Notes: generated by a model from the sequence alone, not told the origin. A DNA stretch of 55,537 nucleotides from an uncultured Nitrospira sp. (GCA_902500755.1 CABVRV010000015.1:1-55537); one strand, 5' to 3'. Shown: positions 27,752 to 37,464, counted from the stretch's first letter. Made by a program: numbers and translations.

Positions 27752-28954
27752 ATGAAGAGCGGTGCGCATCATAGCCGGATCCTCGCCATTCAAGAGGCCC
27801 TTCGAGATCTGCCGACGGTCGACGGATGGCTGTTCTACGACTTTCGGGGCAGTGACCCGCTCGCCTATCGCGTGCTGCTGCTTGACCCAACTCGGCACGT
27901 CACTCGTCGCTGGTACTATTGGATACCGACAACCGGAGATCCTGTCAAACTTCTTCACAAGATCGAACCATACGTCCTAGATGAGCTGCCCGGCCAGGTT
28001 CAGGAGTATGTGTCATGGGAGCAGCAACGGATGCTCTTGGCCTCCCTCTTGCGCGACCGACGACAAATTGCCATGCAGTATTCACCGTTTAACGCGGTTC
28101 CATATCTGTCACGGGTCGACGCCGGTACCGTCGAGTTGATTCGAAGCTTTGGGCTCCAGATCGTCACCTCAGCCGATCTCGTACAACGATTTGAGGCAGT
28201 TTGGACGGATCAACAACTGGAATCCCATCAATACGCTGTCGTCATGCTCAGAAGCATCGTCGATGACGCCTTTTCTCATATAGCCTCTTGTCTTACTCGA
28301 GAACGTCCGCTGACAGAATACGACCTGCAACAATTCATCCTCTCCCGCATCCGCGACGCAGGCTTGACAACATCCAGCCCTCCGATTGCCGCTGTGGACG
28401 CTCATAGCGCCGATCCCCATTACAGCCCCAGCGAATTCGGATCCTCCCTTATCACTCGTGACAACTTGATACTGATCGATCTATGGGCGAAGCAGACTCT
28501 CCCGGGGTCCGTTTACGGCGACATCACCTGGACAGGCTACAGCGGTAAGCATGTGCCGTCTAGGTACCGGGCAATTTTTGATTCTGTGCGACGCGGGCGC
28601 GATGCAGCTCTCTCGTTTGTCCAAGAGAAGGTCCTGGCAGGGCTATTTCCCTGCGGATGGGAAGTCGATGATATCTGCCGAAAAACCATTTGTGAAACCG
28701 GCTACGGTGACTTTTTCATCCATCGAACAGGCCACTCTATCGGTGAAGACGTCCACGGCAATGGAGCCAATATCGACAACCTAGAAACGCAAGACAATCG
28801 CCGACTCATGCCGCGCACCTGTTTTTCGATAGAGCCCGGCATTTACCTTCCGGGAGAATTCGGAATCAGGAGCGAGCTCGATGTGTATGTCTCAGATCGA
28901 GAGGCCGTGGTGTATGGCTTGCCTCTTCAGACCGAGATCGTGCCTTTTCTCTAG
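27752..28954 (+). CDS. M24-family metallopeptidase (Xaa-Pro aminopeptidase-like)
   Basis: A 400-residue pita-bread fold peptidase. The N-terminal creatinase-like domain spans about 1-165 and the catalytic domain about 170-400. All five metal ligands can be read: Asp in LILIDLWAK, Asp in YGDITWTG, His in HRTGHSIGEDVHG, Glu in FSIEPGIY and Glu in IRSELDVYV. Family members remove N-terminal residues before proline or act on related peptides. The substrate is not evident. A ribosome-binding site is weak (AAGGA lies 14 bases upstream). Confidence 0.88.
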   Translation: MKSGAHHSRILAIQEALRDLPTVDGWLFYDFRGSDPLAYRVLLLDPTRHVTRRWYYWIPTTGDPVKLLHKIEPYVLDELPGQVQEYVSWEQQRMLLASLLRDRRQIAMQYSPFNAVPYLSRVDAGTVELIRSFGLQIVTSADLVQRFEAVWTDQQLESHQYAVVMLRSIVDDAFSHIASCLTRERPLTEYDLQQFILSRIRDAGLTTSSPPIAAVDAHSADPHYSPSEFGSSLITRDNLILIDLWAKQTLPGSVYGDITWTGYSGKHVPSRYRAIFDSVRRGRDAALSFVQEKVLAGLFPCGWEVDDICRKTICETGYGDFFIHRTGHSIGEDVHGNGANIDNLETQDNRRLMPRTCFSIEPGIYLPGEFGIRSELDVYVSDREAVVYGLPLQTEIVPFL

Positions 28955-28983
28955 TATCCGGTACATCTGCGCGTTCCGATTCC

Positions 28984-29013
28984 TTGACACGGTCTCTTTC
29001 CAGCAGCTAGATT
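28984..29013 (+). promoter_or_regulatory. sigma70 promoter of the tatA-like gene
   Basis: Perfect TTGACA (28984-28989), 18 bases, TAGATT (29008-29013). The tatA start codon follows 47 bases downstream with GAGGG as ribosome-binding site. Confidence 0.65.
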
Positions 29014-29060
29014 AATTTTCAATCGTTCTGGGTTAACAGGGTCTCTGCACGAGGGTACAG

Positions 29061-29861
29061 ATGTTCGGGACCATGGGCTTCTCTGAGCTCATTATCATTC
29101 TCATCATTATCCTGATCATTTTTGGCGCCGGCCGACTGCCACAGATCGGGGAAGGTGTCGGTAAGGCCTTGAAAGGGTTTCGGAAAGAGGTCAACGACTC
29201 CACCCAGTCCACACCAAATCAAGCCCAACAGGAAACTGAACAACCACGATTAGCTGAAGCTCCTCCTATGACAACAACTGGGGCACCCTCCGCTGCTCAA
29301 TCGTCCTCCACCCTGTCCAAAACAAATGTCCCTTATGTTCCAGGGCCTGAACTGACGCCTGGCACCACTGCATCGTTGCTTTACAATACCGCTCCCCATA
29401 CTCCACAAGGCTCGACCACTTCTCCGAATCCAGTTCCTACGTCTTCCGCAAGTCCTGTCATTTCGATGGAAGAACGGGCCACATCTCCTCCTCCGGCAGC
29501 TCGTGCCTCATACCCTCCATTGCCAGCAGCCACGTCCCGCGCGAAAGCCACCGAGAAACGCCCTTCAGCGATCGTCAATAAAGATGCTGTCGCCCGTGTG
29601 CAGGCACAACAAGCTGCGCTCAAAGCAAAAGCACCGGCTGCTGCGGGAATGTCGCCCGACGATCTGCAACATCTAGGGGAAGGCCTTGGAGAAGCCGTAC
29701 GAACATTTCGGCAGGCAGTGACCGATGTCCGAAATAGCGTGGACCCTCAGATGCAGACCATTCAAGCCGAAATAAATGCGGCTCAAAAAGAAATCCAGCA
29801 ATCTATTGAAGCGGCGAAGGAACCACCGCCAGTACAAGACGAGTCCCCAAAATCCTCGTGA
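29061..29861 (+). CDS. tatA: Sec-independent translocase TatA-family protein with long C-terminal extension
   Basis: TatA forms the membrane pore-like assembly that moves folded proteins across the inner membrane. The first 50 residues are canonical: short N-terminus, one transmembrane helix (IIILIIILIIF), the hinge FGAGRLP and an amphipathic helix (IGEGVGKALKGFRKEVND). Unlike the usual 60-90 residue proteins, this one has 266. Residues 55-200 are a Pro/Ala/Ser/Thr-rich linker. Residues about 203-222 (LGEGLGEAVRTFRQAVTDV) repeat the pattern of the amphipathic helix, followed by a long helix (QMQTIQAEINAAQKEIQQS). No tatC is in the window. It could function as TatB instead. The lipoprotein gene overlaps its stop. 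Confidence 0.85.
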   Translation: MFGTMGFSELIIILIIILIIFGAGRLPQIGEGVGKALKGFRKEVNDSTQSTPNQAQQETEQPRLAEAPPMTTTGAPSAAQSSSTLSKTNVPYVPGPELTPGTTASLLYNTAPHTPQGSTTSPNPVPTSSASPVISMEERATSPPPAARASYPPLPAATSRAKATEKRPSAIVNKDAVARVQAQQAALKAKAPAAAGMSPDDLQHLGEGLGEAVRTFRQAVTDVRNSVDPQMQTIQAEINAAQKEIQQSIEAAKEPPPVQDESPKSS

Positions 29862-30277
29862 TCCTCTTTTCGCAGTTCTCCATACTGTTGTCACATGCTT
29901 GCCGAACCCAATGGTTCCTCTTCACATCCCCATTGCTCATTTGCTTCTCTCTGACTGTCGGGTGCTACCAGGATAGCCCCTCGCCGGATCAACAAACGGC
30001 GGTTGACCTCCTGATCACGTTGCTAGATGACCGCGATACGTTCGTTCGACGTAACGCAGCGGAGGCTTTGGGAAAGATTGGAAATTTGAAATCGAAACCC
30101 TTCCTTCTGGCAAAGCTAGATGATTCGGAACCAGCCGTGCGTGAAGCTGCCGCTCGGAGCTTAGGCTGGTTATCAGGATTGGACTCTGAAACACGTTTCA
30201 AATTGACAATGCTCCTGCAGGATGCCGATATGTCGGTACAGCGAGCGGCCGCGCAAGCCTTGACGGGTAGATTCTAG
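29858..30277 (+). CDS. HEAT-repeat lipoprotein
   Basis: A 139-residue protein starting with GTG that overlaps the tatA stop by 4 nt. A hydrophobic leader ends in a lipobox-like SLTVGC (about residue 36), so a lipid-anchored envelope protein is likely, although the n-region is long for a signal peptide. The rest is two or three HEAT/PBS-like repeats: VDLLITLLDDRDTFVRRNAAEALGKIG, LLAKLDDSEPAVREAAARSLG, and LLQDADMSVQRAAAQALTG, a pattern of helical hairpins used for protein binding. Translational coupling to tatA suggests a linked role, but this is inferred only from position. Confidence 0.75.
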   Translation: MILFSQFSILLSHACRTQWFLFTSPLLICFSLTVGCYQDSPSPDQQTAVDLLITLLDDRDTFVRRNAAEALGKIGNLKSKPFLLAKLDDSEPAVREAAARSLGWLSGLDSETRFKLTMLLQDADMSVQRAAAQALTGRF

Positions 30278-30359
30278 ACGCCCACACGATTCAACCACCC
30301 ATCTTGAGGGTAAAGATAGAATCGATGGTTATTGAGCAGAGGACAGGATCTAAAGGGCT

Positions 30360-30878
30360 TCAGGATGGGTTTCGGTTTCGATTCAGAGCCTGGACCAGCC
30401 CGACCAGTTCTTCCTGAATCTTCTTATCCAACTCGATAAATTGAACACCCATCCCAGGAAACAGGAGGTATCGCTCGGGTTTGCTACGGACCCACGCGAC
30501 CTTTGCTTTAGCTTTGAGTTTTTCCAAGGGTTTATCCGGAATTGCGAATTCAACTGTCAATTCAGTGCCTGGTTTCAAGGGAGCACCGCTTTCAATAAAG
30601 AGCCCACCTCCACCGATGCCTCCGGTAAGACTATCGAACTGCTTTCCTTCCGGTGTCGTGTAACGGACCTTCAGGGCAAGAGGCGCACGCGGTTGGGTAC
30701 GGCAATGGGCAAATCGAGCATCTTCACCGCTGATAAGCACACGCTCGATGACCGCACCCCATGACACAGCACCCAACAGGTGATCTGAGGCATCGTGGAC
30801 GTTGATCGTTTCTTGGTCCAAATCAATGACGAGAGACTTACCTTGATGACCTGCAGTGGAAACAACAGGGAGTTTCAT
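30360..30878 (-). CDS. PilZ-like protein, second tandem copy
   Basis: A 172-residue protein with an N-terminal beta-rich region (about 1-65) and a PilZ-like domain (about 65-160). PilZ proteins are receptors for cyclic di-GMP through an RxxxR motif and a [DN]xSxxG motif. The first is present (R-T-Q-P-R), but the second position reads GGIGGGGLFIES, in which the acidic/Asn and Ser residues are replaced. It is paralogous to the protein upstream (30920-31438), sharing order and length. It may bind cyclic di-GMP weakly or not at all. Confidence 0.8.
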   Translation of the reverse strand: MKLPVVSTAGHQGKSLVIDLDQETINVHDASDHLLGAVSWGAVIERVLISGEDARFAHCRTQPRAPLALKVRYTTPEGKQFDSLTGGIGGGGLFIESGAPLKPGTELTVEFAIPDKPLEKLKAKAKVAWVRSKPERYLLFPGMGVQFIELDKKIQEELVGLVQALNRNRNPS

Positions 30879-30919
30879 AAACCCAATGCTCTTCCAAATA
30901 GGCTACATGAGAGGTGGAG

Positions 30920-31438
30920 CTAGGCCGCTTGGATCGTGTTCTGGGTCATATTCACTAACTCATGAATTCGATCCCGAATCTCTTCTGAAATTTCTGTGAA
31001 TCGGATTCCCATTCCAGGGCTGAACGTATATTGATCGGCCTTTGGGCAAACCCACGCGACACTCCCTTTAGCTGGAAGCCATTCTTCGGACTTTTCCGGA
31101 AGAGAGAATTCCATGGCGAGCTTGGTCCCTACAGGAAGAGGAGATTGGCTTTCAATAAACAACCCGCCTCCCCCGATACCTCCTGCGCGACTTTCAAATC
31201 GCATCCCTTCAGGGGTGTTGTATCGCACCCGAAATGCCAAGGAGATGCGTGGCTCGGAGCGGATCTCTTTTTGAACAGAAACCTTGTGGTATGCAAGAAT
31301 CTGGTCGATGACGAAGTCCCACGATAATCCGCCGATTGCCTCCCCATTAACCCCCGACAAGACAACCATTTCACGAGCTGCATCAAGCTCAAGGACCTTG
31401 CCTTTATGACGGAGACTTAAAGAAACGGGGTACTTCAC
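30920..31438 (-). CDS. PilZ-like protein, first tandem copy
   Basis: A 172-residue paralogue of the protein at 30360-30878. GTG 31438 is chosen because it aligns with the paralogue's ATG (VKYPV against MKLPV), gives exactly the same length, and has GGAGGG directly upstream. The RxxxR motif is R-S-E-P-R; the second motif again reads AGGIGGGGLFIES with the Ser and Asn/Asp lost. The tandem copies are separated by 41 bases and probably cotranscribed. Output partner unknown; many PilZ proteins act on motility or polysaccharide secretion. Confidence 0.82.
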   Translation of the reverse strand: MKYPVSLSLRHKGKVLELDAAREMVVLSGVNGEAIGGLSWDFVIDQILAYHKVSVQKEIRSEPRISLAFRVRYNTPEGMRFESRAGGIGGGGLFIESQSPLPVGTKLAMEFSLPEKSEEWLPAKGSVAWVCPKADQYTFSPGMGIRFTEISEEIRDRIHELVNMTQNTIQAA

Positions 31439-31618
31439 AAACCCTCCCTCCAACGACTGCACACGTGGAAAGTATAGCGCAGCGATTCAGCTTGTCGAGA
31501 TACGGATGAAGGTACTGTGGGCAGCGAAGCAAAAAGGTGTAGGTACGGGAATATGGACTGACCCGACCACGCAGAAAAGTCTGGGCTGGCAACGACTCTC
31601 TTTCTTTTTCCTTAGCTT

Positions 31619-32875
31619 TTACGCGGTTTTAGCGTCTTTGTCTTGTTCAAAGATACGAATCGGAGGATTTTTCCCCTGGATAGCATCCTCTGTAATCACT
31701 ACCTCGATGATCTGTTTCTGGGAAGGGGCATCATACATGACGTCGAGCATAACCTCTTCCAAGATCGCCCGAAGCCCCCGGGCGCCAGTCTTCTGGGAAT
31801 AAGCTTTTCGTGCAACAGCCCCCAATGCCCCTTCCGTGAACCGTAGCTTGACCTTTTCAAACGACAGCAACTTTTCGTACTGCTTCGTCAGGGCATTGCG
31901 TGGTTCGGTCAGGATTCGGATAAGGGCACGATCGTCGAGTTCTTCTAACGTAGCCACAACCGGCAAGCGTCCGACAAATTCAGGAATCAGACCGAACTTC
32001 AAGAAATCCTCAGGTTGCACCTTGGCGAGTAAATCGCCCAAGCGAATGTCGCTCTTGCCACGAATTTCTGCTCCAAATCCCATCGACTTTCGATTCAGAC
32101 GCTGCTCGATGATTTGCTCCAGGCCAACAAAGGCCCCACCACAGATAAACAGAATGTTGCTCGTGTTCACCTGAATGAACTCTTGATGCGGATGCTTTCT
32201 CCCTCCTTGCGGAGGGACATTTGCAATCGTGCCCTCAATCAATTTCAAGAGGGCTTGCTGCACACCTTCACCCGATACATCTCGAGTTATCGATGGGCTG
32301 TCACTCTTCCGGCTGATTTTATCGATTTCATCTATGTACACGATCCCACGCTCGGCTCGTTCAACATCGTAGTCAGCCGCTTGCAGGAGCTTCAGAATGA
32401 TATTCTCGACATCTTCGCCCACATAACCGGCCTCGGTGAGCGTCGTAGCATCGGCCAGGGTGAACGGGACGTCCAAATACTTGGCCAGAGTTTGAGCCAG
32501 GAGGGTTTTCCCTGTCCCGGTAGGACCAACCATGAGGATGTTGCCCTTCTGGAGTTCGATATCATCAACCTCTTTTTCCTTTGAAGAGATGCGCTTGTAG
32601 TGATTATGAACGGCCACGGACAAGATGCGCTTCGCACGCTCCTGTCCAATGACATACTGATCGAGGTGATGTTTAATTTCTGCTGGCTTCTTGAGCTTCG
32701 ACGAAATCTCTTCTTTGGCTTCTTCCCAGTCCTCGGCAATGATGTCATTGCAGAGATTGACACATTCATCACAGATATAGACCGTCGGTCCGGCAATCAA
32801 TTTTCGTACTTCATCACGGCTTTTGCCACAGAAAGAACATCGCAGGTGCCGGTCCATCTTTTCCTGTTTGGCCAT
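31619..32875 (-). CDS. clpX: ATP-dependent Clp protease ATP-binding subunit ClpX
   Basis: ClpX unfolds tagged or recognised proteins and feeds them to ClpP. The 418-residue protein has the N-terminal zinc-binding domain (CSFC and CDEC), Walker [17 protein letters not shown], Walker [14 protein letters not shown], the pore loop GYVGED and the AAA sensor regions. GGGAGG stands just upstream of the ATG. The stop of clpP is 13 bases upstream, so clpP and clpX form one transcription unit. Length is typical of the family. Confidence 0.98.
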   Translation of the reverse strand: MAKQEKMDRHLRCSFCGKSRDEVRKLIAGPTVYICDECVNLCNDIIAEDWEEAKEEISSKLKKPAEIKHHLDQYVIGQERAKRILSVAVHNHYKRISSKEKEVDDIELQKGNILMVGPTGTGKTLLAQTLAKYLDVPFTLADATTLTEAGYVGEDVENIILKLLQAADYDVERAERGIVYIDEIDKISRKSDSPSITRDVSGEGVQQALLKLIEGTIANVPPQGGRKHPHQEFIQVNTSNILFICGGAFVGLEQIIEQRLNRKSMGFGAEIRGKSDIRLGDLLAKVQPEDFLKFGLIPEFVGRLPVVATLEELDDRALIRILTEPRNALTKQYEKLLSFEKVKLRFTEGALGAVARKAYSQKTGARGLRAILEEVMLDVMYDAPSQKQIIEVVITEDAIQGKNPPIRIFEQDKDAKTA

Positions 32876-32888
32876 GGATCCTCCCGTG

Positions 32889-33527
32889 TTACTTGCCTTT
32901 GGCCCCGTCCTTTGCTCCGTCGTGTGATTCCACTGCTTTCATAAATTTCGACGGTCGTGTGATGACCTCGTCGATAATCCCGTATCGCTTTGCTTCCTCA
33001 CCGGACATGAAGTAGTCTCGTTCAGTATCATGAGCAATCTTTTCGATAGGTTGTCCCGTGTGCTTGGCCATAATCTCATTGAGACGTTCACGAATCTTTA
33101 GTATTTCTCGAGCATGGATGTCGATCTCGGTTGCCTGACCCTGGAATCCACCTAACGGCTGATGGATCATCACTCGAGCATTCGGCAACGCAAACCGTTT
33201 GCCTTTTGTTCCTGCGGTCAAGAGGAGCGCACCCATACTCGCGGCCTGACCAAGGCAAATGGTGTTGATCGGAGGTTTCACATACTGCATCGTGTCATAG
33301 ATGCCTAATCCGGCTGTCACACTGCCCCCTGGAGAATTGACATAGAGATTGATATCTTTCTCAGGATCTTCCGCTTCGAGAAAAAGCAGTTGCGCGATCA
33401 CCAAGTTGGCAAACACATCGTCAATCGGGGCACCCAGGAAAATGATGCGATCCTTGAGGAGGCGTGAATAGATATCATAGGCACGTTCGCCTCGATTGGT
33501 TTGTTCAACGACGATCGGGACCAACAT
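32889..33527 (-). CDS. clpP: ATP-dependent Clp protease proteolytic subunit
   Basis: Serine peptidase that forms the double heptamer chamber used by ClpX or ClpA. The 212-residue protein has the active-site Ser in [11 protein letters not shown], the His in [15 protein letters not shown], the Asp in TERDYFMS, and the typical start [26 protein letters not shown] 33527 is chosen because GAGGAA lies directly upstream and because the sequence further upstream is not ClpP-like. It lies 67 bases after tig. Confidence 0.98.
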   Translation of the reverse strand: MLVPIVVEQTNRGERAYDIYSRLLKDRIIFLGAPIDDVFANLVIAQLLFLEAEDPEKDINLYVNSPGGSVTAGLGIYDTMQYVKPPINTICLGQAASMGALLLTAGTKGKRFALPNARVMIHQPLGGFQGQATEIDIHAREILKIRERLNEIMAKHTGQPIEKIAHDTERDYFMSGEEAKRYGIIDEVITRPSKFMKAVESHDGAKDGAKGK

Positions 33528-33594
33528 ATTCCTCAGTTCCTTTCTTCTAGAAGCCTCTGCCACTTGAGGCCATGTGCGTGACGAACGGCCGAAT

Positions 33595-34917
33595 TTATCC
33601 TTGAATGACCGCTTGGCGGTAGACAACATCCAGAGCTTTATCAGCCAAGATCCGTGCCCGTAATTCATCGATGGCATCCTGGCCACCTGCCTGGATCATC
33701 TTTACGAGGTCAGCTGTTGGAACTCTCAGTTCCGTAGCTAATCGAGTCACTTCGTTGTTCAGATCTTCCTGGCTGACTGACAAGCCTTCCTCCTCGGCGA
33801 TGGCTTCGAGTATCAATCCCGCCTTGACTCGACGACGCGCCTCATCACGATGTTCCTCGCGAATCTTCATCCGTTCTTCGTCATCTACCGCCGGGAGAGA
33901 ACCGGTAACGTTACTCCGATGCCGTGCTTGGAGTTTTTGACGAACGATCGTACTAAGCTCTCGCTCGACGAGTGAGTCGGGTAGGTCAAAATGATGGGTT
34001 TCGAGCAGGCGTTTGAGAAGTGTATCCTTGTAAGACTCTTCAATATCTTTCTTGAGAGCCTTCTCCATTTCACCGCGAAGCTTGTCTCGTAATTCTTGGA
34101 GTGATGCGTATGGTCCACAGTCCTTGGCAAACTCGTCGTCGAGCGCAGGAAGCTTCCTCTGCTTGACCCCCTTGATATCCAAGCGGAATCTGACAGTTTT
34201 TCCCGCAACTCGCTGGTCGGGATGGCTCACAGGATAGGTCTGAGGAATCTCTATGATATCCCCTTGCAGTCTTCCGATAAGGTGCCCATCAATATCGATC
34301 CCAAGCAAGGCTGCCTTTGACCCTACCCTATGGAGCTGACCTTCTTTCTTTGTCCCTTCCAGAGGGGTGCCATCTAAAAATCCTTCAAGGTCAACGATGG
34401 CATAGTCTCCTTCAGCTAACGCGGTACCCACTGGCGCAGCATCCAATTGAGCTTGTTGTTCGCGTAACACATCCAGGGCACGATCTACCTGCTCAACTGT
34501 AACGGTTCGCTTGTCGGCTGAAAGAGAAATAGGATTCGGCGTTTTATAACTGCGAAGCTCGATTGTGGGCTTTATCTCGACGGTCGCGGTAAAGGTGAAC
34601 GGAGAGTCTTTTTTGATTTTGACTCGATCTAAGGGTGGGATTTCCACCACCACTGGGCTGATTCCTGCTTTCTTAATGGCTCGATCATAGAAATCAGGAA
34701 CCAATTTTCGAATCACATCTTCTTCCACCGTTTTGGCATAACGCTTTTCTAGAATCGCCATGGGAGCTTTCCCTGGTCGAAATCCTGGAATCTGTACCTG
34801 ACGGTTGAGCTCTAGATAGGCACGTGAAAACTGTTGGGTTACTTCTTCGGCCGGCACCTCGATCTTCAAGGCGCGTTTCATCGGTCCCAGCTCCGTTACT
34901 TCCATTTTCATCGTCAA
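33595..34917 (-). CDS. tig: trigger factor, ribosome-associated chaperone and peptidyl-prolyl isomerase
   Basis: Trigger factor binds the ribosome near the exit tunnel and assists folding of nascent chains. The 440-residue protein has the N-terminal ribosome-binding domain with GFRPGKAP (about residues 45-52), an FKBP-like isomerase domain (about 160-245) and the long C-terminal helical arms (about 250-440). The start at 34917 (or an in-frame ATG two codons later) is close to tRNA-Leu(UAG), whose encoded CCA ends at 34951, only 33 bases away, so transcription probably runs on from the tRNA. First gene of tig-clpP-clpX. Confidence 0.96.
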   Translation of the reverse strand: MTMKMEVTELGPMKRALKIEVPAEEVTQQFSRAYLELNRQVQIPGFRPGKAPMAILEKRYAKTVEEDVIRKLVPDFYDRAIKKAGISPVVVEIPPLDRVKIKKDSPFTFTATVEIKPTIELRSYKTPNPISLSADKRTVTVEQVDRALDVLREQQAQLDAAPVGTALAEGDYAIVDLEGFLDGTPLEGTKKEGQLHRVGSKAALLGIDIDGHLIGRLQGDIIEIPQTYPVSHPDQRVAGKTVRFRLDIKGVKQRKLPALDDEFAKDCGPYASLQELRDKLRGEMEKALKKDIEESYKDTLLKRLLETHHFDLPDSLVERELSTIVRQKLQARHRSNVTGSLPAVDDEERMKIREEHRDEARRRVKAGLILEAIAEEEGLSVSQEDLNNEVTRLATELRVPTADLVKMIQAGGQDAIDELRARILADKALDVVYRQAVIQG

Positions 34918-34950
34918 GGTTCGGACTCCTAGTCAAGGGGATCGAAGTGA

Positions 34951-35033
34951 TGGTGCGAGAGGGGGGACTTGAACCCCCACGGTCACCCACGAGATCCTAA
35001 GTCTCGCGCGTCTGCCAGTTCCGCCACTCTCGC
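34951..35033 (-). tRNA. tRNA-Leu (anticodon UAG), CCA encoded
   Basis: Class II tRNA on the minus strand: acceptor GCGAGAG pairs with CTCTCGC, anticodon arm CGAGA-CTTAGGA-TCTCG (anticodon TAG), long variable arm (TGGGTGACCG) and T-arm GGGGGTTCAAGTCCCCC, then A and encoded CCA. Directly upstream of tig. Confidence 0.97.
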
Positions 35034-35222
35034 AACGGTGGAGAACGTCCGCGGAGCTACCCCCCTAGTGAGACAGCAAAAATAGGCAATGTCGTGTAGC
35101 TTTGTACCGTTGGACCCATGCAAGTGTCAACCCATACGACCGAGGGAACTTCAGCCCACTGTTCCTCAATGTCACCTCGAAAGATGAGCCCATGACCAAC
35201 AGAACTGTATGACCTGTTCGCC

Positions 35223-35251
35223 TTGCTGGTCATGCACACGCATGCTAAGAT
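35223..35251 (+). promoter_or_regulatory. sigma70 promoter of tRNA-Ser(GGA)
   Basis: TTGCTG (35223-35228), 17 bases, TAAGAT (35246-35251). Transcription would start about 15-20 bases before the tRNA 5' end at 35276. Confidence 0.6.
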
Positions 35252-35275
35252 ACTCCTCTTTGTACTTCTCGACGC

Positions 35276-35365
<90 letters not shown>

Positions 35366-35471
35366 TACTACACGTGGCATGTACCGCCCGCATCTTCTTT
35401 CCGTATCGTATTCGTGCGAGCGAACAGAGATCTTGAGTGCGGACTGAACTGGAGAGCCTCGTTTGAGAATA

Positions 35472-35572
35472 GGGGCTGGGCCCTGTGCAATAGAACCCTG
35501 TGAACCCCGCCAGGTCCGGAAGGAAGCAACGGTAAACAGTCAGTTCTGTGTGCCGCAGGATCACCTGGCCCC
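35472..35572 (+). ncRNA. ffs: signal recognition particle RNA (4.5S-type)
   Basis: About 101 nt. It contains the Ffh-binding core CAGGTCCGGAAGGAAGCAAC (asymmetric loop plus GGAA tetraloop) and the partner strand GTGCCGCAGGATCACCTGG. The 5' GGGGC and the 3' GGCCCC end pair to close the hairpin. The RNA is the scaffold of the SRP that targets membrane proteins to the Sec machinery. Its position between a tRNA and dnaX is common in bacteria. Exact ends are estimated from pairing. Confidence 0.93.
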
Positions 35573-35685
35573 ACTGCTTCTTTTCAAAGATATTGACGAA
35601 GAGACAGGACGTCTTCCCCGTGGACCTAGGCTCACACATCTCTGACACCCTGATATTATCTCTCACCGGAAGGGGATAAGGACCG

Positions 35686-37464
35686 TTGGATTACCAAGTC
35701 TCTGCTCGGAAATATCGCCCCGGCACATTTGATGATGTGATCGGTCAACCGCATGTCATCCAAACACTGATGAACGCGGTCTCGACGAAGCGAATCGCGC
35801 ATGCCTATCTATTTTCAGGCACACGAGGCGTGGGGAAAACGACCGTCGCGCGAATCCTCGCGAAGGCACTCAACTGTGAACGAGGACCAACGAGCCGCCC
35901 TTGCGACAGGTGCGAGAATTGCCACGAGATCGCTCAAGGAAGCTCGGTCGACGTCATCGAAATTGACGGCGCATCCAATACCAGCGTGGACGATGTCCGG
36001 GAGATTCGTGAGAACGTCAAGTTCACACCGTTTCGTGGTCAGTTTCGTGTCTATATCATCGACGAAGTTCACATGCTCTCCAACTCGGCGTTTAATGCCC
36101 TCTTAAAGACGCTTGAGGAGCCACCGGCGCATGTCGTCTTCGTTTTTGCGACCACGGAAATTCACAAGATCCCCGCGACGATTCTTTCGCGATGCCAGCA
36201 TTATAATTTTCGGCGCATCGCCAGGACCGAAATCATCGAGCGGCTTCGGCATGTGGCGGCTCAAGATCAGTTGACACTCGAGGACCGAAGCTTCGTCGCG
36301 CTGGCTCGGGCCAGCGAAGGAAGCATGCGTGATGCCCTGAGCTTGCTCGATCAGGCAGTTGCCTATAGTGGTAAGGCCATCCTCCACTCGGACCTGGAAG
36401 TACTCTTGGGAGCCGTACCTCAAGAGCTGGTGCAGGACCTCATCAGAGCTGTTTTGGCCCAAGATAGCCCAGCCGCTCTTGCCAGCTTAGCCCATTTGCT
36501 TGACCAAGGACATGATTTGCGGGCATTTTGCGCGGAAGTAGTGGAGCGCCTTCGCAATTTGCTTGTGGCGGCAGTCGTCTCTGGCACAACCGAGTTGCGA
36601 AGTTTGATTGAAACTGCGGAAGAAGATCTGAACCAGCTTTCAAGAGAAGCCAAAACGTTGACCCCTGAACAAATACAGGACCTATTGGCAATCTTCATTC
36701 AGGCGGAAGATTCACTCCGCTTCAGCTCCCACCCTCGTTTTGTGATAGAAACCGCAGCCATCCGAGCCACGCGATTGTTACGCCACCGAGACAGTCACAC
36801 AGCCCAGCCTGTACAAGCCGCACCACCTCCTTCAAACCAAAAGAATGCCATTGACTCAGAAGCGCGTAAGACAATTTCACCAGCTGCGGCTCCCCGTACT
36901 CGGCAGGATATACCTGTCGCTACAAAGCCGGCCTCTCAACCTAATTCCACTTCCAGGCCAGCTCTTTCAGACCCCGTCCCTACACCTGAAACCGATGCGG
37001 CGACAGCAACCTCAGCGACCATGCCAACTACCCCTGTTGATCCACACCCGACCTTGCATTGGGAATCGGTCCAAGAGGAGATCAATGCTTCATTTCCAAA
37101 CATGGCGCCATTCCTCGAGGCTGGTCGGTTTGTTGGAACGGAAGGAGGCTTCGTCACAATCGGATTTCCCAAGCAGGCGACCCTGGCCAGAGCCAGATTG
37201 GAGAAGGAAGAAAATCTTCTGGTACTCGCACGGCTATGTGAACAGCAAATGGGGCATCCGGTCCGTGTTCGCATCATCGAGCTGAGCGAGGCTCATCCTC
37301 CAGGGCCGACTATGGCCCAAATTCGAGCCGCCAAGGAACAAGAGCAGCGAATGGTGTTGTTCGAACGTGCAAAAGCGAATCCAACGGTGAAGCAGGCACT
37401 CGAAATCTTCGGCGTTGAGTTGGCCGAGGTTCGTACCATAGCCCAACAGGAGGCAAGCGAATGA
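35686..37464 (+). CDS. dnaX: DNA polymerase III subunits gamma and tau
   Basis: DnaX is the ATPase core of the clamp loader of DNA polymerase III. The 592-residue product starts with TTG and has the classic N-terminus YQVSARKYRPGTFDDVIGQ, Walker A GTRGVGKTTVARILAKAL, the zinc cysteines (CDRCENC following an upstream Cys), IIDEVHMLS and the sensor region. Residues 1-370 form domains I-III. A Pro/Ser/Thr/Gln-rich linker (about 375-455) and a C-terminal domain (about 455-592) follow. I see no A-rich slippery site like the one that makes gamma in E. coli. A GGAAGGGGA stretch precedes the TTG. It overlaps ybaB by 4 nt. Confidence 0.96.
   Translation: MDYQVSARKYRPGTFDDVIGQPHVIQTLMNAVSTKRIAHAYLFSGTRGVGKTTVARILAKALNCERGPTSRPCDRCENCHEIAQGSSVDVIEIDGASNTSVDDVREIRENVKFTPFRGQFRVYIIDEVHMLSNSAFNALLKTLEEPPAHVVFVFATTEIHKIPATILSRCQHYNFRRIARTEIIERLRHVAAQDQLTLEDRSFVALARASEGSMRDALSLLDQAVAYSGKAILHSDLEVLLGAVPQELVQDLIRAVLAQDSPAALASLAHLLDQGHDLRAFCAEVVERLRNLLVAAVVSGTTELRSLIETAEEDLNQLSREAKTLTPEQIQDLLAIFIQAEDSLRFSSHPRFVIETAAIRATRLLRHRDSHTAQPVQAAPPPSNQKNAIDSEARKTISPAAAPRTRQDIPVATKPASQPNSTSRPALSDPVPTPETDAATATSATMPTTPVDPHPTLHWESVQEEINASFPNMAPFLEAGRFVGTEGGFVTIGFPKQATLARARLEKEENLLVLARLCEQQMGHPVRVRIIELSEAHPPGPTMAQIRAAKEQEQRMVLFERAKANPTVKQALEIFGVELAEVRTIAQQEASE

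Noticed and set aside
36830-36850. Possible programmed frameshift in dnaX to make gamma
   Set aside because: The only A-run (CCAAAAG) lacks the A-AAA-AAG slippery sequence and a downstream hairpin; a single long product is read.
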